The translations under genes were made by a program, and so were the position numbers. DNA of 64,000 nucleotides from assembly GCA_009760855.2 (NCBI GenBank), contig WPIO01000260.1:62001-126000 (forward strand). Reading direction: 5' to 3'. The notes beneath the pieces were generated by a model that saw only the letters and a program-made list of their open reading frames with translations, was not told the origin of the DNA and did not search any database. This stretch comes from Cristatella mucedo (lineage: Eukaryota > Bryozoa > Phylactolaemata > Cristatellidae). Of the stretch, positions 21,079 through 32,191 are shown piece after piece; position 1 is the stretch's first letter; each line of letters opens with the position of its first letter.

Positions 21079-24000
21079 CTGCAAGTAATAATTTGTTTCC
21101 GACAAACGCTTTGCCGAGCTCAACTCTGCGGGCAAACATAAGAGTGGCTGGTGCAAGTATTAATTAAGCCGCGCCAAAGTGCATCGCTTGGACGAGTTAG
21201 CGAGTGCCGTGACCGATCGCGTATTTTAACTCTAGGTCAAACTCTTACCCTGCTCTTGCAATTGCTCCTCATCACTATTGTCACTGTCTCTAAAGCGGGC
21301 TTTTTGCGTCTCCGATCTACGTTCATTGTCGTTTAATTCATCCTTTTCGAAGTCGTCATCGTAGGCAGCATTATCGCCGGTTTCAGACATCAAGTTCTGC
21401 ACAGAAAGTTAATTTGGCGAGAATTTAGCCAAAAGACTTGCTAACTAACAAATCTAGAAGCCACCAGGCGGTTTGCGACAACTTACAGATATTCGCACGC
21501 GGGAAAGATCCTCAGCATCACTGTCACTCTCTCCAGAATAGGCTTTTGTTGTCTCATATCTCTGTTCGTTGCCTTTGGCTTCATCCTTGTCGAAGTCGTC
21601 CTCGTAAGCAGCATTAACACCGGTGTCGGCCAGTAAGTTCTGCATAGAAAGTTAATCTAATTTAATGTAATGTATCTCCGTCTGTAACTCCACAAAGTCA
21701 TAAAGACCATGTGGGTTTTACGCAGGAGAGTTTTGTATTGCGAACTCACAGTATAAGCGGCTTTTGGTACGCATTCGGTAAAGCATAATGTGGGCCAAAT
21801 GACTTGCTTACTGACCAATCATGGAAACTACGAGGCAGTTGGCAACAACTTGCAAATATTTACAAATAGGAAAGGCTTGCACGCATAGGCACATTAATAG
21901 TGACCGCTGATGTCTGCTGCGCCTACACTCGGCTAGATAGATCTCCCACTAACCGTTCAATCGTGCTTCCTTTGCAATAATAGGTAAAGTGCTTAGAAAG
22001 CGATTGAGTTAGTTCTCTGATAGTGATATATTATTGTCAAAAAAGCTAGCAACGTACAAGTAAATTAAAAATACTTCAGGTGCTCTACGAAAGATGGAGC
22101 TCGATGATGAGGCCTATGAGGCATGCGAGTCGAAATGAATGAGAGAAGCAAACTGAAACAAAAAAATATAAAACAGGGCGACTGCGATGAAGAAATCTTC
22201 AATGAGCAGGAAAAGCTAGTTCTAGGGAAGCTCATCGAAGCTGCCTCCCCGAGATAGAGCGTTCTGCTTTTCTTGATAACGGAGGATGTAATGCAATGTA
22301 ATGTAATGTAACTTACTCGTTGCTCTTCGACAGGCTCGGACTGTCTTGTCTTATCAAGCTTCGGCGATGGTTGAGGAGCCTCGCTGCTGCCCTGCCCTGT
22401 TCGATCGCCTTCCTCGGATGTCATGAAGTTCTCTCTGCTGTCCGTCAAATCCGGGGTCTCACTGGCATTGTCGGGCTGGTAGACTTGTGGCACTGCTTCA
22501 CTCCAAGGAGCCAGCGGGGCACTGCCATTTGGTGAGCTTTGAACGTCGTCGGCAGCCGGGCTTGATTCTTCGGCGTCAAAATCATCACGATAGCTAGCCA
22601 CTACAAATTAGAGCCACACATGGAAGGCCGTAAAAACTTAGCTGGAGGCACAAACAATAGCTTCTTGGGCTTGTTCTTTTTCATTGTCAAGGACTAAGAG
22701 CGAGTGTCAGTTACGCACAGCCAGCACTCCCACAATTGGGTTCCAAACTGATTTCCTACAAGAGGAAGAAGAGCCTCAGAGCCTCACCGACCTCCTTGGC
22801 AGAACCGAATCAGCGGTCGCTCGCGCACGCAGTGCACTACCAACAATTATGCACACACTATGCACACCAAGCATCTTACTTGCAGTTTCTGTTGTAGGCA
22901 CCCGATGGGCTGTGGCGCCTGTGACGTCATCGCGTTGACTCGGCACAGTGTTGAGTTTCGTAGTACTTTTGGCCGTCTTGTTTCCAAACTTCCACTTCGG
23001 CTGGGGAGGTGCGGAGCTGATATTGAGCCCTTTTTCAACTTGGCACCTGAAATAGCGATCGGCATTTTGGGTTTTCTTTTTTAGAAGTGCCTGTCTAGTC
23101 TAGTCGGGGTTCTGTCTGTCGGTTCCTTGCAGCAACGCCTGGCTGCAAGGAACCGACCTGCTGCGAGGCTCCGGGAGTTTTAATATTGCAGGAGGCACAA
23201 AGTCATTGCCAACTACAAGAGCGGTGATCGCTGCTAAGGGACTATTGTTGATATAAAATGGGGATGTTGAATCAGGTAACTGTTTTTTTTGCGTTTTATA
23301 CAGCTGATAGGCCCCTAAGCTTAATCAAACGAAAGGATTTGAAACCTTAGCCTAACAGGATAAGAAAATAGGAATTTTTGTAAGTCGTAGACAAAAGCTT
23401 GACGGCCAAAGATCGAACAGAATTCTCTCCTCGCAACTGTTAAAAAAGGCAGATCGTTAACAAAGTAGCCAAGTAGCTAGTTAACTAGTCAGTTGGCAAC
23501 GATACCTAATCGTCTCTCGCATTTGAATGCCTTCTCAATAACATACAGAACCCGAGACACTGTCTTGATTAGAGGTTTAATCTAAAGAGTAAATGCCTAA
23601 AGTCCGTACATCTATGCGTTACAAAAAATATCCACTGAGCAGAGTTCGGACGTTTGACGCAATTTAGCTCAAAATACCCACAATTAACCACTCCGCTCCC
23701 CATTACTGCTGGCCACGGGATGCGAGTATGCAGGATGTAGAAACGCAGTTAGGTATTGCAGTCTGCTCTAGGACGCCGCCGCCGCCGCCGCTACACGGAC
23801 GCAGCGGAAGGATGGCGCTCACTTGTAGCACGGAGCGCTGCCTCGAACGGCCAGCACTCCGAAATGGCCGCTCTTTCCGCCCAGTCTGTAGCCGCTCTGA
23901 TGCTTGTACTCGCAGCAGGCGCTCAGTCGCGCGTCGAGCACTCCGTCCACGAAGAACGTCAAGCTGAACGGGTAGCCGCGATGGCGGCGTGATACGATCA

Positions 24001-24577
24001 CAAAGTCCTCTGCAACGCCGAGCCGAAAGGTGCCGCGGAGCCGCCTCAACGGAAGTAGCTTCGCGTCTATAGCAAAAGTGAAAGCCGTTACGCGGCGGCG
24101 GCGACAGCCGCCTGAGTGCCGCGCGGGGTGGAGCGATTCGCCTCCGCGTCACCCGCTTGGCTAAGCTACCCAAGATTAGCTCTTGGCTAAGCTACCCGCT
24201 TGGCTAAGCTACCCGAGGTCGGGAAAAGCAACCAGCCTACCCCATGAGCCATCGCGGGGCTCTAGGAGAAATCAGTTTTAATACGAGTGTCCGCTATGTG
24301 GAGAGACAGCAGCACTGCGCTCTGAGAGGATGGGCACGAGGCAGGCTCATGCGTTCGCGAAGCGTATCAATTAGCTGCCCCTCTGCCACTGGGAGGAGGA
24401 GGAGGAGGAGGAGGAGGAGGAGGAGGAGGAGGAGGAGGAGGAGGAGGAGGAGGAGGAGGAGGTGGGCGCGTGCGAGAAAAGTGAGCATTGAGGCACAGCG
24501 AAGGAGGCGGTTTATTCTGGTCCAGCTAACGCCAACTAGCTCGACACCCCTCGATGGCGGTCATCATTAGAATAACG

Positions 24578-24639
<62 letters not shown>

Positions 24640-27600
24640 TGGGCGAGGCGACCCTCTCATTGCGAACCTAAGCGCGGCGAACTGAGGCAGTGGGCGACGC
24701 CTGGCGGCCGTTCGCGCTCGCCCGACGCGGCTGCTGTCGCGAGCGAGACGAAGCCGCCGCAGTCCGTTCCTGTTGGCGATCCGCCCACACAAACGAACCC
24801 GCCTGTTCTTCGCGAAGCCGCGGGGAGTGGTGCGAAGCGACTTCGGTGAACCTGTTCGGCTACCGTGCTCGCGAGCGGTTCCCCTTGAAGTGGAGAGCCG
24901 GCCCGCATTGCGAGCGAGACAGCGAGCGACCGCTGCTGCGGACATCCACCGGCGCCCCGTCGCGCCAGCCGCCTAGCAGGGCTGGCACGACGAGCGCGCG
25001 CGCGCTCGAAGGGCGAGCGAATGCGGAAGCGGAAGTGCGAGCGCGCAGCCGTGCCGCAGCCTTACTTTTAGGCAGCAGCAGGGCGCGGAACACGACCAGA
25101 GTGCTGCCACCGCAGTGCTGCTGCTCGACGATGACCTCGTGGCGCGGGTCGACCGCCGCGCTCTTGCTCTCGGCAAGACGCAGGTGCCCGCCGAAGAAGC
25201 GCAGCGTCAGCTCGCAGAAGGACTGCACCAGCTCCTGCTCCTTGAACGCCGGGCCGAGTCGGTGCAGCATGAGCACGCCCTGCACAGAGCGCGCGCGGCA
25301 GCGGAGAGCGAGCGCCCGTCGGCCCGGGGAGCGCGGCACGGCAGCGGCGAAAGCGAGGCTCGCATCGTCTGGCTCGCTGCGCCAGTTGATGAAGTAAGAA
25401 AAAGGAAATGTAATTCGCCTTAGCTCGCGCCGCCTCTCTTTGCCTCTCGCCGATGCGCGAAGATATTTTTGCGGGGAAGAGGGAGGGAGGGAGGTAGCGG
25501 CGAGAGCATCGCTTAATCTCGGAAAGCGTTGCAAGAACGCTGCCCCGTTCGCCGGCCGCTCAGAGCGCGACGGGTAGTACGCGACAAAGTACCCAGGGGT
25601 GAGGTCGCCACTCAAGACTGTTCAGCTCGTTAATCTAATAATAAAAATATAATAGATAATCAAAAATAAATTAAAATTAATCAAAAATAAATTAAAAATA
25701 ATCAGCTCGTTAATCTAATCTCGTTAATCGTACACTCGCATATCGGCGGCCGCATCTTGGATCTCGTTATCTCACAAGTTTTGTTACGTGCCCGCTGCAA
25801 ATGCCGGATCATTGCTCGGTCTCATTTACGTTCCTTTCCATTGTGCGTGCAACCTAACGTCGCGTTTGTCGAGGGATTGGAGAAATCTTTGAAATCTGTC
25901 TGTGAGTCAGGTCTTCTTGATCTGCACTAAGGCTCGGCTGACAGCGTCAACGCCCTCACCGATGCAGTGAACATGAATCTCAGGTGTTCTCTTGACGAGC
26001 ATTCTCCCGTCCATTCTGTCCGTATATCCGAGTCCGTGGAGATTTCTTTCGATTTATAAAACTTACGAAACGACGCCTACTCTCCTGCTGCCGACTTGGG
26101 AACTTCATTTTACAGCCGTTCTGATTTTTGTACTACCTACTGCCGAAACTGCGCTGCTGACTCAACCGGGCCGCTCACTCTCTCTCTCTCTCTTTGTTGC
26201 TTGAGATGAAGTCTGTTGGCAACCAAATGCTTACCGAAAGGCTTACCAAATGCTTACCGCTTCGGCTTCAAGTGCGCTGTAGAAAAAACTCTCCTGCGAA
26301 ACACCCACATAGTCTTTGTGGATTTGCGGAGTTTGAGACGGAGATACATTACATTCAGCATCACGTTCAGCGTTGGCGAGGCTCGTCGGCCTCGACGCAA
26401 GCGGAGTAGCAGTCGGCGGAGGAGGCCGGTGGTCTGCCAGACCACCGGCGCCGCGTCGGAGAGCGCGCAGTAGCGCCGCCGCGCCGAACGTACCGCCGTG
26501 CCGGACCGCTGCGCGGCCGCTCCCTCCGCTCGGCTGTTGCCCTTGTCTCTCGGCAGAATGATGCGCCGCTGCAGCGCCGCTGCTCTCCGCGGCCCGGCGG
26601 GCGGGCGAGGCACATCGGCGGCGGCGGCGGCCGGAGACGCGCCTCCGGCGGCGGCGCCGCGCTCGGCAGACAGCGCGAGGTTCTCGCGGTAGGGCGACGG
26701 ACGACGGGCGACGTGCTGCGAGCGCTCCACCAGCTCGTTGTACTTCTCCAGGGCTCGGTGGTCCAGCTGCGAGACGACCGCACAGCGAGCCGTGCGACAA
26801 GCTGCATTGCGGGCTGCACCGCGAGAGGGCGCTGCGCGAAGTCGAGTTGGTTGGGTCAGCGGCGGCGACTGAAACGCTTTTGAAACGGTGCCTACAGATC
26901 GATAGAGTGGTTCCTTCCTGCGTTCTCGCTAGCGTGACCTCACTAGTGAGGTTCTGCAGGCAACCGTGAATGGCTCTAGTAGTAGTGAGTAAACTAATGT
27001 TACTTAATATCAGCAATAGAAGCATGGTTACGAAATATTAACGTCAGAGATTTCACTGCACGCACAATTTAACCACGAATCGATTGTATATAGTCTAAGT
27101 CTTATACATGTTGTATATCTACATTAAATGTAAGTACAATCGTACATATATTAAAGCATGTTTTAAAGTGCCTGGAGAGAGACTGACTGAGGTTTTTTCG
27201 GTTGCCTGCGAGCGGCCTTTTGTCAAAATAATAATAGTTATTTAACTTGGTGCTATTAAATTTAGCCCCTAGACATCGCAAGGCAGTGAATGGGCAAAAG
27301 TATTTTCGGAGCAGCCGAGGGATGGAAGAGGTTTCCGAAACTTTTAATCGCAAACAGCGCGGCAGACACCTCGCGGCGCGCACGCGGCGCAGCAGGCAGG
27401 TCGCACAGGTAGTCGCGGCGCGGAGGGCTGCTTATCGTGGATGCTGCGCTACTCGGTTGCTCACTCGTGTTGCGTCTGCTTTAGTTAGACGCGCGTTTAC
27501 TTTGCGGCGCATTTCATGCGGAGGAAGATGCAGAGCGCGACCGTTGCAGTGCCGCGCGGCGAGCGCCCTCCAGCGGTCGCTGCGCCGCCTGTCTCCTGCG

Positions 27601-27661
27601 GCCGCTGCGGCCGAACTGTGCGCTTCGTCAGCGGCGGCGCTGCGGGAACGCCTCCGTCGCA

Positions 27662-27699
<38 letters not shown>

Positions 27700-30012
27700 G
27701 ACTTACCGCCCACAGAAGTCTCGTGTCGACGGGCTCGGCGGAGACTGCTAGCAGCGGGTCACCGTCGACGTCGCTGCGGCCGCGGTGTCGTCGTCGCCGA
27801 GGCGATATGGTGCGGCCGTCGCGCTGCGTCTCGCTCGACAGGCTGCTGTCGCCGCGCGGCGGCGGCGGCGGTGGCGTCGGCGAGTCGAAGCTCCGCGGAC
27901 TGAGCTCCGCCGAGCTCGCGCCGCGGCCCGGCCGCAGGCCGCGTGCCGCCGGCGGCGGAGGCTGCGGCAGCCAGCCGCCGTCGCTCGCCGCCGAGCCGCC
28001 GCGGAGCACCGGATAGCCGTCGGCGTCCACGAGCGGCGCGCCGGCCGCGACCTGCGCGCGATAAGAAGCGTCAGAATCATCATCAAATCGACCATCAGAA
28101 TCATCGAAATCCAACGGAGGCACAGGAAGGCGTGCCAGAGTTTCGGCTAACGAGGACGGTGAGACAGCCCTACTGGCATGGAACATCTCGGCCTCCATTC
28201 TCAACGAATCTTGGCAGGAAGGAGAATGGGAAAAAATTTCAAAATACGAACTTCCGATGTTCCGCAAACGAGCTGACCATGACGTCCGTCATCAAGCAGG
28301 TAATGCTCAAAAGGAGTAGTGAGAACATACAAGCGATGTTGATGGCAAAAGTCTTTAGCTTCTACAGCTCGCAGTAAGGTTTTCTGGATATGGTAAGGAT
28401 GCTGATCGTTCAAACGGATATCTCTCATGAGGAGATGGCTCCAAAACTGGACAGCTTCTATAGGAAAAACACCAACCAGAGGAAAAAACCAAGATTTATT
28501 ATTTCCATATTCTCTAGAAATCGAGCACGACAGGACGAATCCTTCACTCAAAACTTCGCTATGACGGCCCTCCAGTTTTTCTCGTTGGCGCTATATGAAT
28601 GCAGGCGATGCATCGCATCCTTACGTCTTTTAAATGCTAGCGCTCTAGGTCGATGGATGACGCGTCGCTATTGTAACCATAGCTGGAGCCTAGCCAAGAA
28701 TTCGTTAAGGAGGCTAAAACCCCTTCGGGGGTGCTCAACAGTGACTCGGCTCGTTTTAGTGATAGCCAAACGACCGTGGCTCGCGAGCGAAGTGCGTCCT
28801 TGACCAAAGGCGCTGCCACTTGCCACAACCAGTCGCTGCACCCTGAGGTCGTAGCGAATTCACGATGCTCTACGCTCTCCCGCCGCCCAACGAAATTCGA
28901 TCGCCGGGAGAGCGGTAGCAAGGGTAGGGGGAATTATTCAATTGAGTCTGCCTCCGAGTGAGGGCATCGCTGCTGCCTTGACAGCGGTAAATGACTCGGA
29001 CAAACAGTGGAACGACCGGAACAAATGACCGTCCCAAGAGAAGCAATCCAATCCACCCGGTCGGCCGGCGGCTCGCGGTCAGGCGGCAGTGTGCGGAATG
29101 GCTATTTAAACATCTTTAGAGCGGCGCTGAAACGCGAGCGGCCGGATATTGGATCGATTCTCGCCGAGCCTACGCCGGGCGCCCGCGCGCTAGCGCGCCG
29201 AGCGGAGCGGAGCGATCGATCGATTGATCGGAGGCGGCTCATCTTCGCTCTAGTGTATCGAGGTCTTCTTCTTCCTCATTTTATCCTCCTCTTTATCCTT
29301 ATCTTTATTCTTCCTCCTCCTCCTCCTCCTCTTCTTTTGCTGGCGGAGGTAGTCGTGCGGCGGCAGCGGCTGCTGCTGCACGCACTCTGACCCGCACTCG
29401 CCCATATCCCTCGTCGCGCGCCGAAGCGTCCGCAAACCGCCGGCTTCGGCGCTTCCGGCTTGGGCTTCGCTTCGCCTTCTTCTTCAGCAAATTGACGGCC
29501 GACGCCGCTGCGAGTCATTCGCCGCACTGTAGTGGCCGCACAGTGCGGACGCACGGCCACGTAGGCCGGCCGCTACCGCGGACTTCCGGGGACGGCGAAA
29601 CGGAGCGGAAGTGCATGCGCGTGCCAGAACCTTTCGCTCCTTTTTGGGCTGCTGTCGACGACGGCGAACCGTGATCGACAGCGAGCGACCGACTGCTCTG
29701 TCGGTCTAGAAGCCCCGAAAGAAGGAGGCTAAAGAAAGAGGCTGAGGGGCTCGCTACGATACACTGCGACGCATTGGCCGACCGCCATTTCAGGAATGCC
29801 TACAGCGGCAGGAGTAGAGACGCCGCAGCCGCCGTCGCCGCGCAGCACTGGCCCGGCGTTTCGCCGCGAGGCAGGCGATCTAACCTGCTGCTGCTGCTGC
29901 TGCTGCTGGTCTCGGCCCGGCTTGTCGTCCGATGGCACGGCAGTCGGTCTGCTACGGTGCCGGGCAGTAGCCGCAGCAGTAGCATCTGCCGCGGCGTCTG
30001 CGCCGCGACCCT

Positions 30013-30043
<31 letters not shown>

Positions 30044-32156
30044 AGCGTCCACGCCTCGTACCGCCGCCTCTCCACACACTCCGACAGCCGACGACGGCCT
30101 GTGCGGCGCCGTCGTCGCATCAGCTAGCTGCGGGCCGCTTTCGTCGTCGTCGCCGCGGTGACGTGCAGCCGAGGTCCGCGGGCGGCCGTCGTCGCTTGGC
30201 TCGGGCGGCGAATGCGGCGGCGGCGGCGGCTCGGAGCCGCGCCGCGCTCGCGGCGGCCTCGGCATCGCGGCGGCCTCGGCGACCGCGGCCGCGGCGGCCT
30301 GCGCCTCCCGCGGCGACAGGTACGGCAAGATGGACTGATCTTTTTGCCTCTCCCGTTCGGCCTGAGGAAACGTTTGCAGCTTGAACGAGTGAGAGCAAGA
30401 AAAGACAAAGGCTCGTGCGATCGCTCGAATGCGATCGCACGAGCCTAGAAGTTTGTCCGAGATCGAAGCGGAGAAAAACGAAGGGAAAATGACGTAGCGG
30501 TGCGGCGGCTAGCGCCAAGGTCGGGGCGAGGCGGCAGGGCAGGCCGCGGGGGTGGCGTGAGCGGTGGAGGTGGAGGGCGCCCGCCGACCTTGACGCGCTT
30601 GACCAGCTCGACCTTGGCGATCTCCTCGAGCTTGCGCTTGATCGCCGCCTGCCGCTGGCGCTCCAGGTCGAGCGTCTTGCTAACGATGGCCGTGGCGAGA
30701 AGCTCGCGCACCTGCTTCCGGTGCTGCTTGCGAGCCATATTGACTCGGTACTGAGTCTCCGTCACCACCAAGCCGCGTTTCGTCACCTGAGCAAACACAA
30801 ATCCACGCAATTCATGTAATAACAATAAAAATAACAGATTTGATATATCGCTCTCAGACAACTCAATCTCTCTTTCTAGGCACTTAAAATTTGTTGTAAT
30901 GAGTGTGCACGTAGATGGACGTCGAAAGGAAAAACAAAGACTGCGTTCGGCGTTCTTACATTGATGGCCGGATGTGGAGTGTGATGGACTGTAGATAGAG
31001 AAAATGAAAGATAGGCCCGGGACAGGTGACTGTGATAGCTCATATTTAAAGGGATAGACTGGGCCAGCATAACTTTTGTAGCGTCTGCGTGCAATCTGAG
31101 TGTCCTGTAATGTTGTGACGTTTCACTAGACCAGCGCCTCAACTCTACAGTGAAGTCGGCGCCTGCTTAGACAATAATACCACAATTAAGCACTTTCGCA
31201 CCAAAGCCGGCGCGCCGGCTCGCTAGCGAGCGCCCTCTAGGGGCAGCAGACCTGAAGCGATCGAACGCTCTGTCGTCGCTGCCGCCGCAGCGAGATCTAG
31301 GCGAGATCTAGGCGAGCTCGCCTAGATCTCGCTGCGAGCGGGCGAGCATTGGGTCAAGGTCGCTAGCGTCGCGAGCCGCCGCAGCCGCTCATTCTCGCGC
31401 TCATTCTCCGCTCTAGCGCGCCGCCCCGCTTCGCTTGCGGGGCACAACGCCGGCGAGATGGACGCCCCGAGAGATGCGGAGAGCGACCCACAGGACAACC
31501 GGCCTCCCGCGGCAAGAAGTCTGCGTCCCGAGCGTCTGCGCTCGACCCCGACCCCTGGCGCCGCTGCCCCCGGCGCGTCGGAACCGACGAGTGAGCGAGC
31601 CCGCTATCTGCCAGCGCTTGCCGCCGTGGGCCTCCCTCGGCCGGAAATGAGGTCGGGGCCTCGGGCGCGAGATCGCCTCTGGGCCATGCCGCCGCCACCG
31701 GGGGCGGCGAGGCGCTCTTGACCTTTGTCGGCGGTCGACCGGAGGTCTCGAATCGCCAAGCTTCGAAGCGAGCGAGCAGCTTGAGCCGCGGCCGGAGGGT
31801 GGGAGCGGGGGAAGGTGGGAGCGGGGGGAGGGAGGGAGGGAGGGTGGGAGCGGGCGAGGGAGGGAGCGGGGGAGGGAGGGAGGGAGGGAGGGAAGGAGCG
31901 GGGGAGGGAGGGAGGGAGGGTGGGAGCGGGCGAGGGAGGGAGCGGGGGAGGGAGGGAGGGAGGGAGGGAGGGAGGGAGGGAGGGAGGGAGGGAGGGAGGG
32001 AGGGAGGGAGGGAGGGAGTAAGGGAGGGAGGGAGGGAGGGAGGGAGGGAGGGAGGGAGGGAGGGAGGAAGGGAGGGAGGGAGGGAGGGAGGGAGGGAGGG
32101 AGTTGCTCGCCGCACGGTTCGTGAAACTTAGAGAATGGTGGCCGGTAGCGAGACGA

Positions 32157-32191
<35 letters not shown>

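Noticed and set aside
21079-21139. ATG at 21139 as the start of the large acidic ORF
   Set aside because: Phase-consistent upstream exons and the acceptor at 21079-21080 show that this stretch is intron.
24690-25615. Plus-strand frame of 235 codons across the ERICH3 DUF4590 exon
   Set aside because: It is the antisense shadow of a GC-rich coding exon plus flanking intron.
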